Of a DNA stretch of 64,000 bases, positions 53,933-62,376 are shown in pieces. Numbering within the stretch: position 1 is the first letter of the stretch; every line of letters begins with the position of its first letter. The notes under the pieces are model-generated. The model ran no database searches. It was not told the origin of the DNA and worked only from the letters and a program-made list of their open reading frames with translations. The DNA is from Pseudomonas sp. GM50 (lineage in GTDB: Bacteria > Pseudomonadota > Gammaproteobacteria > Pseudomonadales > Pseudomonadaceae), in NCBI RefSeq assembly GCF_000282375.1, contig NZ_AKJK01000104.1:56429-120428 (forward strand), written 5' to 3'. Position numbers and translations under genes: made by a program.

Positions 53933-54024
53933 CTGTAGGAGCGAGGCTTGCCCGCGAAGAATGCGCCGCGGTTTCTCAGGTATTACGCGTCATCGTTCTT
54001 CGCGGGCAAGCCTCGCTCCTACAG
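53933..54024 (+). repeat. REPIN (paired REP palindromes)
   Basis: The 29-base arms 53933-53961 and 53996-54024 are perfect inverted copies (CTGTAGGAGCGAGGCTTGCC core) around a 34-base spacer. This is typical of fluorescent Pseudomonas intergenic REP doublets. Confidence 0.92.
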
Positions 54025-54103
54025 GGGGTCTTGGCAGATTGACGACCGCTTTTAATGCCCTCGATGGGGGCGTCTCTATAGTTCTTACGATTGGATGGAA
54101 AAA

Positions 54104-54877
54104 ATGAAACGTCTGGAAGGAAAAAGCGCCCTTATCACCGGTTCTGCCAGAGGCATCGGGAGAACGTTCGCGCAAGCCTATATCCGCGAAGGCGCCACGG
54201 TCGCGATCGCAGACATCAACCTGGAACGTGCGCAAGCCACCGCTGCCGAGCTGGGGCCGAATGCCTATGCGGTCGAGATGGACGTGACCGATCAGCAATC
54301 CATCGACGGAGCCATCGCTGCGGTCATCGCGACCACAGGCAAGCTCGATATCCTGATCAACAACGCGGCACTGTTTGATCTCGCGCCGATTACCGAGATT
54401 TCTCGCGACAGCTACGAACGGCTGTTCTCGATCAATGTGTCCGGCACCCTGTTCACGCTACAGGCCGCGGCCAAACAGATGATCCGTCAGGGCCATGGTG
54501 GCAAGATCATCAACATGGCCAGTCAGGCCGGTCGACGGGGTGAAGCGCTTGTCGCGGTGTATTGCGCGACCAAAGCCGCGGTGATCAGCCTCACGCAATC
54601 GGCCGGCCTCAATCTCATCCCCCATAACATCAACGTGAACGCCATCGCGCCGGGCGTGGTGGACGGTGAGCATTGGGATGGTGTCGATGCGCTGTTCGCC
54701 AAATATGAAAACCGGCCGCTCGGGGAAAAGAAAAGGCTGGCGGGTCAGGAAGTACCGTACGGACGCATGGGCACGGCAGATGATCTGGTCGGTATGGCGA
54801 TCTTCTTGGCATCGGCCGAGAGCGATTACATCGTGGCGCAGACCTATAACGTCGATGGCGGCAACTGGATGAGCTGA
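54104..54877 (+). CDS. Sorbitol dehydrogenase-like SDR (SmoS/PolS type)
   Basis: This is a 257-residue classical SDR. It has TGSARGIGR near residue 12, an acidic residue for NAD in IADINLERA, NNAA, and the catalytic Ser in MASQAGRRGEALVAVYCATK with YCATK as the YxxxK. The wording GVVDGEHWDGVDALFAKYEN is characteristic of bacterial sorbitol dehydrogenases, which turn D-sorbitol into fructose. The start at 54104 (MKRLEGK) fits the family better than the ATG nine bases earlier. Its place after the polyol-binding protein supports the role. Confidence 0.88.
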   Translation: MKRLEGKSALITGSARGIGRTFAQAYIREGATVAIADINLERAQATAAELGPNAYAVEMDVTDQQSIDGAIAAVIATTGKLDILINNAALFDLAPITEISRDSYERLFSINVSGTLFTLQAAAKQMIRQGHGGKIINMASQAGRRGEALVAVYCATKAAVISLTQSAGLNLIPHNINVNAIAPGVVDGEHWDGVDALFAKYENRPLGEKKRLAGQEVPYGRMGTADDLVGMAIFLASAESDYIVAQTYNVDGGNWMS

Positions 54878-54907
54878 CTGGCCCCAGGAACAGGGCCAGC
54901 CAATGCC

Positions 54908-56521
54908 TCAAAGACGAAAACGATCCACCGATTGCGAGAGCTGGCCTGCCAATGTAGACAGCTCATCGGTGGTCGAGGCGGTCTGGTTGATGACCTTGCT
55001 GTTGCCTTCGGACATGCCGGCAATCATTTCCACCTGATGGGCGATTTCGTTACTGGCCAGGCTCTGTTCACCGATTGTGCGGCTGATGTCATTGACCAGT
55101 TCAGTGGTGCTGAGCGTGGCCTGGAGGATTTCGCGGATGGCGCGCTCGACGTCGGCGGTCACCGCCATGCCTTTGTCGACCTGTGCGACGCCCGCCTCCA
55201 TGCTGGTGACCGCCTCCCGGGTGCTTTGCTGAATGCGCGCGACCATGGTGGCGATTTCCTGGGTGGAGGCGCTGGTGCGGCCCGCCAGGCTGCGCACCTC
55301 ATCGGCCACCACGGCAAAGCCACGGCCCTGCTCACCGGCGCGAGCGGCCTCGATGGCGGCGTTAAGTGCCAACAGGTTGGTTTGATCGGCGATGCCCTTG
55401 ATCACCTGAATGATGCTGAAAATCCCTTCGGACTCCTTATCCAGCGTGCGAATCACCTGGGCCGACTGCTGCGCCGAACGCGCAATACCGTCCATGTCGC
55501 TGACCACCTGATGAATCACGCGACCGCCATCCTTGGCCAGTTCCTCGGCCTGGTTGGCCATGTTCAGTGCACGCTCGGCATGCCGGGTGATTTCCTCGAT
55601 GCTCGCGGTCATTTCGCTGGCCGCCGCGGCCATGGTGCTGGCGGCGACGCTTTGCTGCTGGCTGCTGCCCGCGACCTTATGGCAGCCGCTGCTCAACTGC
55701 TGGCTCATGCCATTTACGCCATGGGCGTTGCTGCGAACCACCTCGATCATCCCGCGCAGATCGCGCTGCATGGTCGCCAGGCTGCGAATCAAGGTGCTGG
55801 CTTCGTCCGTGCGGGTGGGTTCGACAATAGGTTCACTCAAGTTGCCATGGGCGATGCTCTCGGCAATGCGACTGGCGATCTGCAACGGTCCCATGATGCT
55901 CAGGATCACCCAGCGCCCTTGGGCGAGCAGCAGTAACAGGCTGGCGATCAGTACGGCGCCGAGGGTGAAGTTGGCGCTACTGATGGCTTGCCGGGTGCCC
56001 TCGCTGGTCTGTTGGGTGTTGGTTTCGATCAGTTCGCTGAGAGCGCCCATCTGGTCTTCCAGTTGGCTGAACGCGTTATTGAACGAGCCAAGCTGCTGTT
56101 GTGCGGTATCCGGATTTTCCAGCGCCAGCCCGACAATGCGTTCGGCGGTACTGATGTACGTATCGAGGCTGGGCTTGATCTTGTCCAGCGCTGCCTTGAG
56201 GGTATCGTTGACCGGCAGCTTGAGGTTGTCACCGAGCATCTCGCGAAAATGTGCAGCATGTTCTTCGAGGGAGCTGCGCACCTCAGCCTTGCTGCTGGTG
56301 CTTTTGCCCAACCCGACCAGCATCGCCGACAGCACATCGGCACGTAGCGCATCGTGCATCATGTCGGCTTCGAGGTGGTTGCGCAGCGCGGTCATGCTGA
56401 CCTCGTTGTCACTCACCGCTTCAGCCATCCGGGTATTTCCCAGATAGCTGACCAGGCTCACAATCAGGGCGGTGAGCAAACTGGTGCCGATCAGCAAAAT
56501 CAAACGTAATTTTATGGACAC
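54908..56521 (-). CDS. Methyl-accepting chemotaxis protein
   Basis: This 537-residue chemoreceptor has a first membrane helix at residues 6-28 and a periplasmic four-helix-bundle-like sensor at about 30-185. The second membrane helix is at 188-208 (GAVLIASLLLLLAQ), HAMP at about 210-262, and then the long cytoplasmic signalling coil. The coil holds the CheA/CheW contact tip QTNLLALNAAIEAARAGEQG followed by RGFAVVADEVRSLAGR. Flanking heptads carry the methylation sites. The ligand is unknown. It is convergent with the SDR gene, so it is not in the polyol operon. Confidence 0.94.
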   Translation of the reverse strand: MSIKLRLILLIGTSLLTALIVSLVSYLGNTRMAEAVSDNEVSMTALRNHLEADMMHDALRADVLSAMLVGLGKSTSSKAEVRSSLEEHAAHFREMLGDNLKLPVNDTLKAALDKIKPSLDTYISTAERIVGLALENPDTAQQQLGSFNNAFSQLEDQMGALSELIETNTQQTSEGTRQAISSANFTLGAVLIASLLLLLAQGRWVILSIMGPLQIASRIAESIAHGNLSEPIVEPTRTDEASTLIRSLATMQRDLRGMIEVVRSNAHGVNGMSQQLSSGCHKVAGSSQQQSVAASTMAAAASEMTASIEEITRHAERALNMANQAEELAKDGGRVIHQVVSDMDGIARSAQQSAQVIRTLDKESEGIFSIIQVIKGIADQTNLLALNAAIEAARAGEQGRGFAVVADEVRSLAGRTSASTQEIATMVARIQQSTREAVTSMEAGVAQVDKGMAVTADVERAIREILQATLSTTELVNDISRTIGEQSLASNEIAHQVEMIAGMSEGNSKVINQTASTTDELSTLAGQLSQSVDRFRL

Positions 56522-56687
56522 TCGATGATCCCCTGGCGGCGTGTGCGTGGTCGGCTGAGTTGCCGTGCTTCTCGGGTTATCGACTGTTCCAACCGGTTAC
56601 TTAGGCTTATTTCCATTTGAGCCGGTTTTTTTCGACCTGCGGTATGCCTTGTCGCGTTTGATCTTGTGATCAGTCCATGCTGCGTCC

Positions 56688-57131
56688 TCAATGCCCGCGA
56701 ATGTAGTGCTCCAGTTGCCGAATCAAATCGGCCTGCTCGACGATGGCTTCCTTGACCAGATCGCCAATCGACAACAGCCCGATCAGTTCGCCACTCTCCA
56801 GCACGGGCAGATGGCGTAAATGACTGTCGGTCATGACCGCCATGCAGCGCTCGATGCTCTGCTGACTGTCGGCGGTCACCACCGGTGCGCTCATGATCTC
56901 GCGCACCGGCGTGCCGACCGAAGATCGTCCCTGTAGCACCACCTTGCGCGCATAGTCGCGCTCGCTGATGACGCCGACCACCTGCCCGTCTTCGATGACG
57001 GGCAACGCGCCGACGTTCTTCTCGGCCATCATTTTCAGGGCGTCGAGCACCATCCGGTCCGGCGCGATGCTGTGCACCTGCTGGTTTTGCACGACTTTCA
57101 GTTTGAGCAACTGTGCGGCTGTCTTCATCAA
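56688..57131 (-). CDS. Two-CBS-domain protein
   Basis: This 147-residue protein is made of two CBS motifs, at about 18-70 (DRMVLDALKMMAEKNVGALP, GVISERDYARKVV) and 82-135 (QSIERCMAVMTDSHLRHLPV, GLLSIGDLVKEAI). Such stand-alone CBS pairs bind adenine nucleotides and regulate partners. It precedes nothing it obviously controls: nirD ends 29 bases upstream on the same strand, so it may be transcribed from the nirBD promoter. Confidence 0.92.
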   Translation of the reverse strand: MMKTAAQLLKLKVVQNQQVHSIAPDRMVLDALKMMAEKNVGALPVIEDGQVVGVISERDYARKVVLQGRSSVGTPVREIMSAPVVTADSQQSIERCMAVMTDSHLRHLPVLESGELIGLLSIGDLVKEAIVEQADLIRQLEHYIRGH

Positions 57132-57159
57132 CGTTCTCCGATACGGTTCAGAGCGGCGA

Positions 57160-57546
57160 TCAAGCCGCCGCGACTTCCACGACGCCGGCGTTCAGGCGCA
57201 CCGGCCATACCCGCAGGCGCTGCTCCGGGTACTCCAGGCAACTGCCGTCTTCAAGACGGAAATGCTGCTTGTAGATCGGCGACGCCACCACCAGATCACC
57301 CTTGAGGCTGCCGATCAGTCCGCGGCCGATGACGTTCGCGCCGGATTGCGGATCATGGTTGTCGATGGCGTAAAGGGTGCGACCTTCGGCCTGCGGCAGG
57401 TAGAACAGCGCCACCTGCGCGCCGTCGAGCCAAACGACGACGCCGGAGTTGCTGACCAGATCCTGCTGACTGCACACCGCCTGCCACGCCTGAGCATTGG
57501 CCGCGGTTGCAGGGGCTTCGACACGCTGGGTAGTGGACTGGCTCAT
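57160..57546 (-). CDS. nirD: Nitrite reductase [NAD(P)H] small subunit
   Basis: This 128-residue NirD has a Rieske-like fold but lacks the Cys/His cluster ligands, as usual for NirD. It shows GVVVWLDGAQVALFYLPQ, LYAIDNHDPQSGANVIGRGL and VASPIYKQHFRLEDGSCLEY. The ATG overlaps the nirB stop by one base (TGATG), so the two are translationally coupled. With NirB it reduces nitrite to ammonium in the cytoplasm for nitrogen assimilation. A longer upstream frame exists but the coupled start is clear. Confidence 0.95.
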   Translation of the reverse strand: MSQSTTQRVEAPATAANAQAWQAVCSQQDLVSNSGVVVWLDGAQVALFYLPQAEGRTLYAIDNHDPQSGANVIGRGLIGSLKGDLVVASPIYKQHFRLEDGSCLEYPEQRLRVWPVRLNAGVVEVAAA

Positions 57547-60107
57547 CAGGCATTCTCCTCGGTGACAGGGATAAGGTTGAGTTCGGCGGCCATGATCGGC
57601 CGGCGCTGACCGCGTTCCTGAACAAAATGGATGTCCGGGTCCGGGCGTTGATCGTTGACGAAGGTGCGGAAGCGCTTGAGTTTTTCCGGGTCTTTGAGGG
57701 CGTTGGCCCATTCGCACTCGTAGCGGTTGACCACCAGTTGCATCTGCGCTTCGAGTTCCGCGCCGAGGCCCAGGCTGTCGTTGATGACCACGTCCTTGAG
57801 GTAATCCAGGCCGCCCTCCAGGCTTTCGCGCCAGACCGAGGTGCGCTGCAATTTGTCGGCGGTGCGGATGTAGAACATCAGGAAGCGGTCGATGTAACGG
57901 ATCAGGGTTTCATCGTCGAGGTCGGTGGCGAACAGCTCGGCATGACGCGGACGCATACCGCCGTTACCGGCCACGTAGAGGTTCCAGCCGTTCTCGGTGG
58001 CGATCACGCCCACGTCTTTGCTCTGCGCCTCGGCACATTCACGGGTGCAGCCGGAGACCGCGAACTTGAGTTTGTGCGGCGAGCGCAGGCCTTTGTAGCG
58101 ATCCTCGAGGGTCAGGGCCATTTTCACGCTGTCCTGCACGCCGTAACGGCACCAGGTGCTACCCACGCAAGACTTCACCGTGCGGGTCGATTTGCCGTAG
58201 GCATGCCCGGTTTCGAAACCAGCCTCAATCAGCTCGGACCAGATGTCCGGCAACTGATGCAACTGCGCGCCGAACAGATCGATCCGCTGGCCGCCGGTGA
58301 TTTTGGTGTAGAGGTCGTATTTCTTCGCCACCACGCCAATCGCGATCAGCTTGTCGGCTGTGATCTCGCCCCCGGCGATGCGCGGCACCACCGAATAAGT
58401 GCCGTTTTTCTGCATGTTGGCCATGAAGGTGTCGTTGGTGTCCTGCAACGGCACCAGCGAAGCGTCCATGATCGGCTGGTTCCAGCACGAAGCGAGGATC
58501 GAGCCCACCGCCGGTTTGCACACATCGCAACCGGTGTGGCCACGGCCGTGTTTGGCCAGCAGTTCTTCGAAAGTGATCACCCCTTCTACCCGCACCAGCG
58601 CATAAAGCTCCTGACGGGTATAGGCGAAGTGTTCGCACAGGCTCTTGTCGACACTGACGCCACGGGCAATCAACTCATGCTCGAACACTTGCTTGAGCAG
58701 CCCTGCGCAACCACCGCAACCGGTGCAAGCCTTGGTCTGCGACTTGAGCAGGCCGAGGTCGGTGCAGCCACCGTCAATGGCCGAGCAGATCGAGCCTTTG
58801 GTGACGTTATGGCACGAGCAAACGGTCGCCGACTCGGGCAGCGCGCCCGGGCCCAGGGTTGGCGCGCCGGTGGACGATGGCAGAATCAGGCTGGCGGGCT
58901 CCGACGGCAAGGCAATGCCGTTCTGCATGTATTGCAGCAGGGTGTCGTAATAGCTGTTGTCGCCGACCAACACCGCGCCGAGCACGCGCTTGCTGTCAGC
59001 ATCCACCACCAGGCGACGGTAGCTGGCCGTGGCTTCATCGATGAACTGATAGCTGCGCGCCCCCGGCGTCTGAGCATGAGCATCGCCGATGGAGCCGACA
59101 TCGACGCCGAGCAGTTTGAGCTTGGTCGACATGTCGGCGCCCTGGAATGGCTCCGCTACTTGGTTGCACAGCAACGTCGCGACGCCACGGGCCATTTGAT
59201 AACCGGGGGCGACCAGACCGAAGAGGCTGCCGTTCCAGGCGGCGCACTCGCCGATGGCGTAGATATTCGGATCGCTGGTCAGGCACTGATCGTCAATCAC
59301 CACGCCGCCACGCGGACCGATGTCCAGCGCACATTGGCGGGCCAGCGCATCTTGCGCGCGGATGCCGGCAGAGAACACGATCAGGTCGGCTTCAAGGAAT
59401 TCGTCATTGGCAAAATTCATCCGGTAGCGGTACTGCTCGCCTGCACTGATCGACTGCGTGCCACGCGACAGATGCACGCCAACACCGAGCCGCTCGATTT
59501 GCGCCTTCAGCGCCAAGCCACCCTGCTCGTCCAACTGCACCGGCATCAGACGCGGGGCAAATTCCACCACATGCGCTTCCAGGCCCAGGCTTTTCAGGGC
59601 GTTGGCGGCTTCCAGACCGAGCAGGCCACCGCCGACCACCACGCCGCGCCGGGCATTGGCAGCTGCAGCACGAATCGCGTCGAGGTCTTCCAGAGTGCGA
59701 TAGACCAGGCGCGAGTCACCTTCCGCACCTTCAATAGGCGGCACGAAGGGATAAGACCCGGTGGCCAGGACCAGTTTGTCGTAAGCGACGCAACCTTGCG
59801 CGGTGATCACCTGACGTCGCGCTCGGTCGATTTCCAGCACCGGCACACCCAAATGCAGAGTGACGCCCGGCGTCTGGTACAGAGAGGCTTCGCCCAGGGC
59901 CAGCGACTCGGCATCGCGACCGCCGAAATACTCGGACAGATGCACCCGGTCGTAGGCGCGTATCGGCTCTTCGCTGAAGACATGCAGGCGATAGTGGTCA
60001 AGGGCGCCGCGCTCGATGAGCTGCTCGACACAATGATGTCCGACCATGCCATTGCCGATCACGATCAGTGTTTGCAGTTTGTTCAACGCGGCAACATTGG
60101 AATTCAT
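57546..60107 (-). CDS. nirB: Nitrite reductase [NAD(P)H] large subunit
   Basis: This 853-residue protein starts at ATG 60107 (MNSNVAALNKLQTLIVIGNG). A FAD/NAD(P) reductase domain (1-310) is followed by Fer2_BFD-type Cys pairs (VCSCHNVTKG and CTGCGGCAG, near 425-470). The sulphite/nitrite reductase half binds siroheme and a 4Fe-4S cluster through CVGSTWC and SGCTREC (about residues 650-700). The longer frame reaching 60425 is excluded because it would cross the leader terminator at 60148-60182. NADH-driven reduction of nitrite to ammonium is the family function. Confidence 0.95.
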   Translation of the reverse strand: MNSNVAALNKLQTLIVIGNGMVGHHCVEQLIERGALDHYRLHVFSEEPIRAYDRVHLSEYFGGRDAESLALGEASLYQTPGVTLHLGVPVLEIDRARRQVITAQGCVAYDKLVLATGSYPFVPPIEGAEGDSRLVYRTLEDLDAIRAAAANARRGVVVGGGLLGLEAANALKSLGLEAHVVEFAPRLMPVQLDEQGGLALKAQIERLGVGVHLSRGTQSISAGEQYRYRMNFANDEFLEADLIVFSAGIRAQDALARQCALDIGPRGGVVIDDQCLTSDPNIYAIGECAAWNGSLFGLVAPGYQMARGVATLLCNQVAEPFQGADMSTKLKLLGVDVGSIGDAHAQTPGARSYQFIDEATASYRRLVVDADSKRVLGAVLVGDNSYYDTLLQYMQNGIALPSEPASLILPSSTGAPTLGPGALPESATVCSCHNVTKGSICSAIDGGCTDLGLLKSQTKACTGCGGCAGLLKQVFEHELIARGVSVDKSLCEHFAYTRQELYALVRVEGVITFEELLAKHGRGHTGCDVCKPAVGSILASCWNQPIMDASLVPLQDTNDTFMANMQKNGTYSVVPRIAGGEITADKLIAIGVVAKKYDLYTKITGGQRIDLFGAQLHQLPDIWSELIEAGFETGHAYGKSTRTVKSCVGSTWCRYGVQDSVKMALTLEDRYKGLRSPHKLKFAVSGCTRECAEAQSKDVGVIATENGWNLYVAGNGGMRPRHAELFATDLDDETLIRYIDRFLMFYIRTADKLQRTSVWRESLEGGLDYLKDVVINDSLGLGAELEAQMQLVVNRYECEWANALKDPEKLKRFRTFVNDQRPDPDIHFVQERGQRRPIMAAELNLIPVTEENA

Positions 60108-60147
60108 AGTAAGCACCCAGCCAAAGCCAATCACGGTTAAAAAAAGC

Positions 60148-60182
60148 AAAAAAAAACGCCTGAAACCTCTCGGTTTCAGGCG
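60148..60182 (-). terminator. Leader terminator upstream of nirB
   Basis: On the minus strand an 11-base stem CGCCTGAAACC / GGTTTCAGGCG with loop GAGA is followed by nine T residues, 41 bases before the nirB ATG. Its 5' arm overlaps the second hexaloop hairpin (60177-60192), so the two cannot form together. Confidence 0.92.
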
Positions 60183-60192
60183 TCTTTGCCTG
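60177..60192 (-). promoter_or_regulatory. ANTAR (NasT-type) hairpin 2 in the nirBD leader
   Basis: The minus strand reads CAGGC-AAAGAC-GCCTG, a 5-base stem with a 6-base loop that has A at position 1 and G at position 4, the ANTAR target rule. Its 3' arm is the start of the terminator stem. Confidence 0.85.
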
Positions 60193-60260
60193 TTCTTCGC
60201 GGTGTTCGACCTGGCGCCTTCGCCGGATCCACCGATGTTGCCCACGACCTGCTCGGCCGG

Positions 60261-60278
60261 TCGATCTTCGTTGATCGA
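60261..60278 (-). promoter_or_regulatory. ANTAR (NasT-type) hairpin 1 in the nirBD leader
   Basis: The minus strand reads TCGATC-AACGAA-GATCGA, a 6-base stem with a hexaloop again having A1 and G4. It lies about 70 bases upstream of hairpin 2, within the expected leader transcript. Confidence 0.8.
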
Positions 60279-60319
60279 GTGGGCTGCCCATCTGTTTTCG
60301 ATGGACCTGAGGGGAACAA

Positions 60320-60335
60320 TGCAGCCTTTGTGCCA
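60320..60335 (-). promoter_or_regulatory. Sigma54 promoter of nirBD
   Basis: The minus strand reads TGGCAC-AAAGG-CTGCA, matching the -24 GG and -12 GC elements with one deviation (C for T). Transcription would start near 60310 and run through both ANTAR hairpins and the terminator. NtrC control is expected for nitrogen assimilation. Confidence 0.8.
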
Positions 60336-60600
60336 GTCCGCGGTGTATGACTTCCTCAGCTCTGGAAAACCGGCCTCTGAACGGTGGGGAAATGTGATAA
60401 AGACACCGGCCCACGCGGGTCTCATCAGGCTTCTGGCCCCCGCGAGCGGGTGGGCGGACGTTGGAGCTGAAGGAAGAAACAGCTCAGAAAACCGCTTCGC
60501 ACTGGTGCACGGTGCCAGGCATGGCTCTTTAAAAGTGCATACGGCTCGTTCTATTTGGGCTTAGCCCCGCGAGCAATGCCAGTCAGTCAAGCGCGAATCC

Positions 60601-60692
60601 CTGTGGGAGCGAGCCTGCTCGCGATAGCGGTGGATCAGTCAATATTGATGCTGAATGTTCCGCCGTCATCGCGAGCAGGCTCGCTCCCACAG
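60601..60692 (+). repeat. REPIN (paired REP palindromes)
   Basis: The 25-base arms 60601-60625 and 60668-60692 are perfect inverted copies of the GTGGGAGCGAGCCTGCTCGC type with a 42-base spacer. Confidence 0.92.
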
Positions 60693-60857
60693 GTTTCCTC
60701 AACATTGCCGGAATGCGCGTGTTTAAAAGCCCTGAAGGTTACTTCCTGAAAGCTACAAGATCTTGCGCCGTTGCCTACGCTTACGCCAGAATCCGCCGGC
60801 TTGTGCGCCTTGGGGTTGCTCGGTAACTTGAGTCCTGTCACTGCCCATCAGTGATCG

Positions 60858-61033
60858 GGTTTAGCAGCCTGGGGTTACAAGCAAGGTGCACAAGCTGTTG
60901 TCAGTCAGGCATTCCCATGCCTGTACTTGATGGTGGTTGTGCGCAGGGCGCCTTCGGGCGCGCCGGCTTTGCTAGCTTCCCCGGTCTGCTAACCTGCGTA
61001 CAGCTGCCTCCCTCTCGTTTAGCAGCAGGAGGG
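60858..61033 (+). promoter_or_regulatory. Structured leader of the DUF6124-like gene
   Basis: Three related short segments occur: GGTTTAGCAGCC (60858), GGTCTGCTAACC (60983) and GTTTAGCAGCAGGAGG (61017). The middle one can pair with either outer one, so two alternative helices are possible, one of them touching AGGAGG. A GC-rich hairpin (GGGCGCCTTCGGGCGCGCC, 60947-60965) lies between. It recalls a leader repeated before DUF6124 genes in Pseudomonas, from memory. Confidence 0.5.
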
Positions 61034-61060
61034 TTGGCACCCAAGCAGAGAAGCCAGCTT

Positions 61061-61420
61061 ATGTTCAAGGTTACGCCCAACCCACCGGACACCGATCCGA
61101 TATCCCCCTACGAACCCAATTCAAAAAAACTCAACGAGGCCGCCGAACGGGCCCTCGATTATCACCTCAACACGATTGCCGACATCAAAGCCACCGCGCG
61201 CAAACCCAGCAAGCTGTTTGCCGTGGCCCCAGAGGCGACTACCGAAACCCTGGCGGTTTTTTTGGTCGAGACACTGGCCTCGGTCGATGTGATGGTCCAT
61301 CAGTTGGTGGATCATCTGGAGGGTGAGTCGCGTCACGCCCTGCTGGGCATTTCCAACAGCATCATGGTGGCGGAGATCACCGCGAACCGGGTGCTGGATC
61401 ACATTAATACGCCTGAGTAG
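61061..61420 (+). CDS. DUF6124-like protein
   Basis: This is a 119-residue protein starting MFKVTPNPPDTDPISPYEPN, the wording of Pseudomonas DUF6124 proteins. It is helical, with ALDYHLNTIADIKATARKPS, TTETLAVFLVETLASVDVMV and ALLGISNSIMVAEITANRVL. No membrane segment or catalytic motif is seen and its function is unknown. AGGAGG lies 28 bases upstream, too far for a normal ribosome site, so translation may depend on the folded leader before it. Confidence 0.8.
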   Translation: MFKVTPNPPDTDPISPYEPNSKKLNEAAERALDYHLNTIADIKATARKPSKLFAVAPEATTETLAVFLVETLASVDVMVHQLVDHLEGESRHALLGISNSIMVAEITANRVLDHINTPE

Positions 61421-61770
61421 GTATGGGCTGTTGTGGTGAGTGAGTTACCGACGCAGGGTTGTGCAGTGATCCTTTTTTTGGGGCCGCTGCGCGCGCCAGC
61501 GGGAGCAAGCTCCCTCGCCACAGGTTTCTCGGTGCCATTCGGGCAAGCGTCAATGCCGGTAAGTCAAGCACTTGAACACCGCGGCCCTTGTGGGAGCGAG
61601 CAGGCTCGCTCCCACAAGTTTGCGCACGAGGCCGCGACCTTTTGGCGCATGACCGGCTGGCCATCGATTGAGCGCCATGGCGCAACAGTTTGTTAACATC
61701 CGTGCGCTTTTTTTCGTCTGATTGATCAGCCACTGTAGATTCCCGGTCGCTACACAGGATGCTTTTCTCC
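61421..61770 (+). other. Intergenic region with REP sequences
   Basis: There is no gene here. It holds a partial REP at about 61498-61527 and a full REP palindrome at 61587-61618, and must contain the SCO1 promoter near 61690-61760. Confidence 0.6.
61587..61618 (+). repeat. REP palindrome
   Basis: CTTGTGGGAGCGAG and CTCGCTCCCACAAG form a perfect 14-base stem with a CAGG loop. Confidence 0.92.
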
Positions 61771-62376
61771 ATGAGTACGTTGTATACCCGTCGCACGGTC
61801 CTGCAAGGCATGAGCCTGTTGAGCCTTGGCCTGCTCGCCGGCTGCGATGACAGCAGCAAGCTGTCGTTCAAGTACGGCAAGGACCTCAGCGACAAGATCA
61901 TGGGGCGTACCTTCAAACTCAAGGACGCCCAGGGCGAAACCCGGATGCTGGGCAGCTACCGTGGCCTGATGCCGATGGTTTTTTTCGGTTTCACCCAATG
62001 TCCGGCGGTTTGCCCGACGACGCTGGCCCGTGCGGCACAGGCGAAAAAACTGATGGGCCGCGATGGCGAACGCCTGCAAGTGATCTTCATCACCCTGGAC
62101 CCCGAACGCGATACGCCGCAAATGCTCGACGCCTATGTCAAAGCCTTCGATCCAAGTTTCGAGGCGCTGCACGGTACGCTGGAAGAAACCGCCGCCACCG
62201 CCAAGGAGTTCGGTGTGTTCTTTGAAAAGATCCCGAGCGGCTCGACCTATACCCTCTCCCACACCGCGACCAGCTTCGTTTTCGACTCCCGAGGCACTTT
62301 GCGCCTGGGGCTGTCCGCGTCCCTTACCGCTCAAGAGTGTGCAGAAGACCTGCTCACCGTCATGGAGGTCTGCTGA
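61771..62376 (+). CDS. SCO1/SenC-type copper metallochaperone, lipoprotein
   Basis: This is a 201-residue thioredoxin-fold protein. The N-terminus has a twin-Arg (TRRTVLQG) and a lipobox LLAGC, so it is probably exported and lipid-anchored. The copper site CPAVCP (CxxxC, near residue 81) and the later His in YTLSHTATSFVFD are present. SCO proteins deliver copper to the CuA site of cytochrome c oxidase. The ATG at 61771 is preferred; one at 61759 is also possible. Its stop overlaps the next gene's start by one base, tying it to PCu(A)C. Confidence 0.92.
   Translation: MSTLYTRRTVLQGMSLLSLGLLAGCDDSSKLSFKYGKDLSDKIMGRTFKLKDAQGETRMLGSYRGLMPMVFFGFTQCPAVCPTTLARAAQAKKLMGRDGERLQVIFITLDPERDTPQMLDAYVKAFDPSFEALHGTLEETAATAKEFGVFFEKIPSGSTYTLSHTATSFVFDSRGTLRLGLSASLTAQECAEDLLTVMEVC

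Noticed and set aside
54932..56447. Long plus-strand frames opposite the chemoreceptor
   Set aside because: They are shadows of the MCP gene, whose signalling domain is unmistakable on the minus strand.
57627..60140. A very long plus-strand open frame (837 codons) opposite nirB
   Set aside because: It is the antisense shadow of a GC-rich gene. The protein is His/Ala/Gly-rich with no family resemblance, while the minus strand encodes clear NirB motifs.
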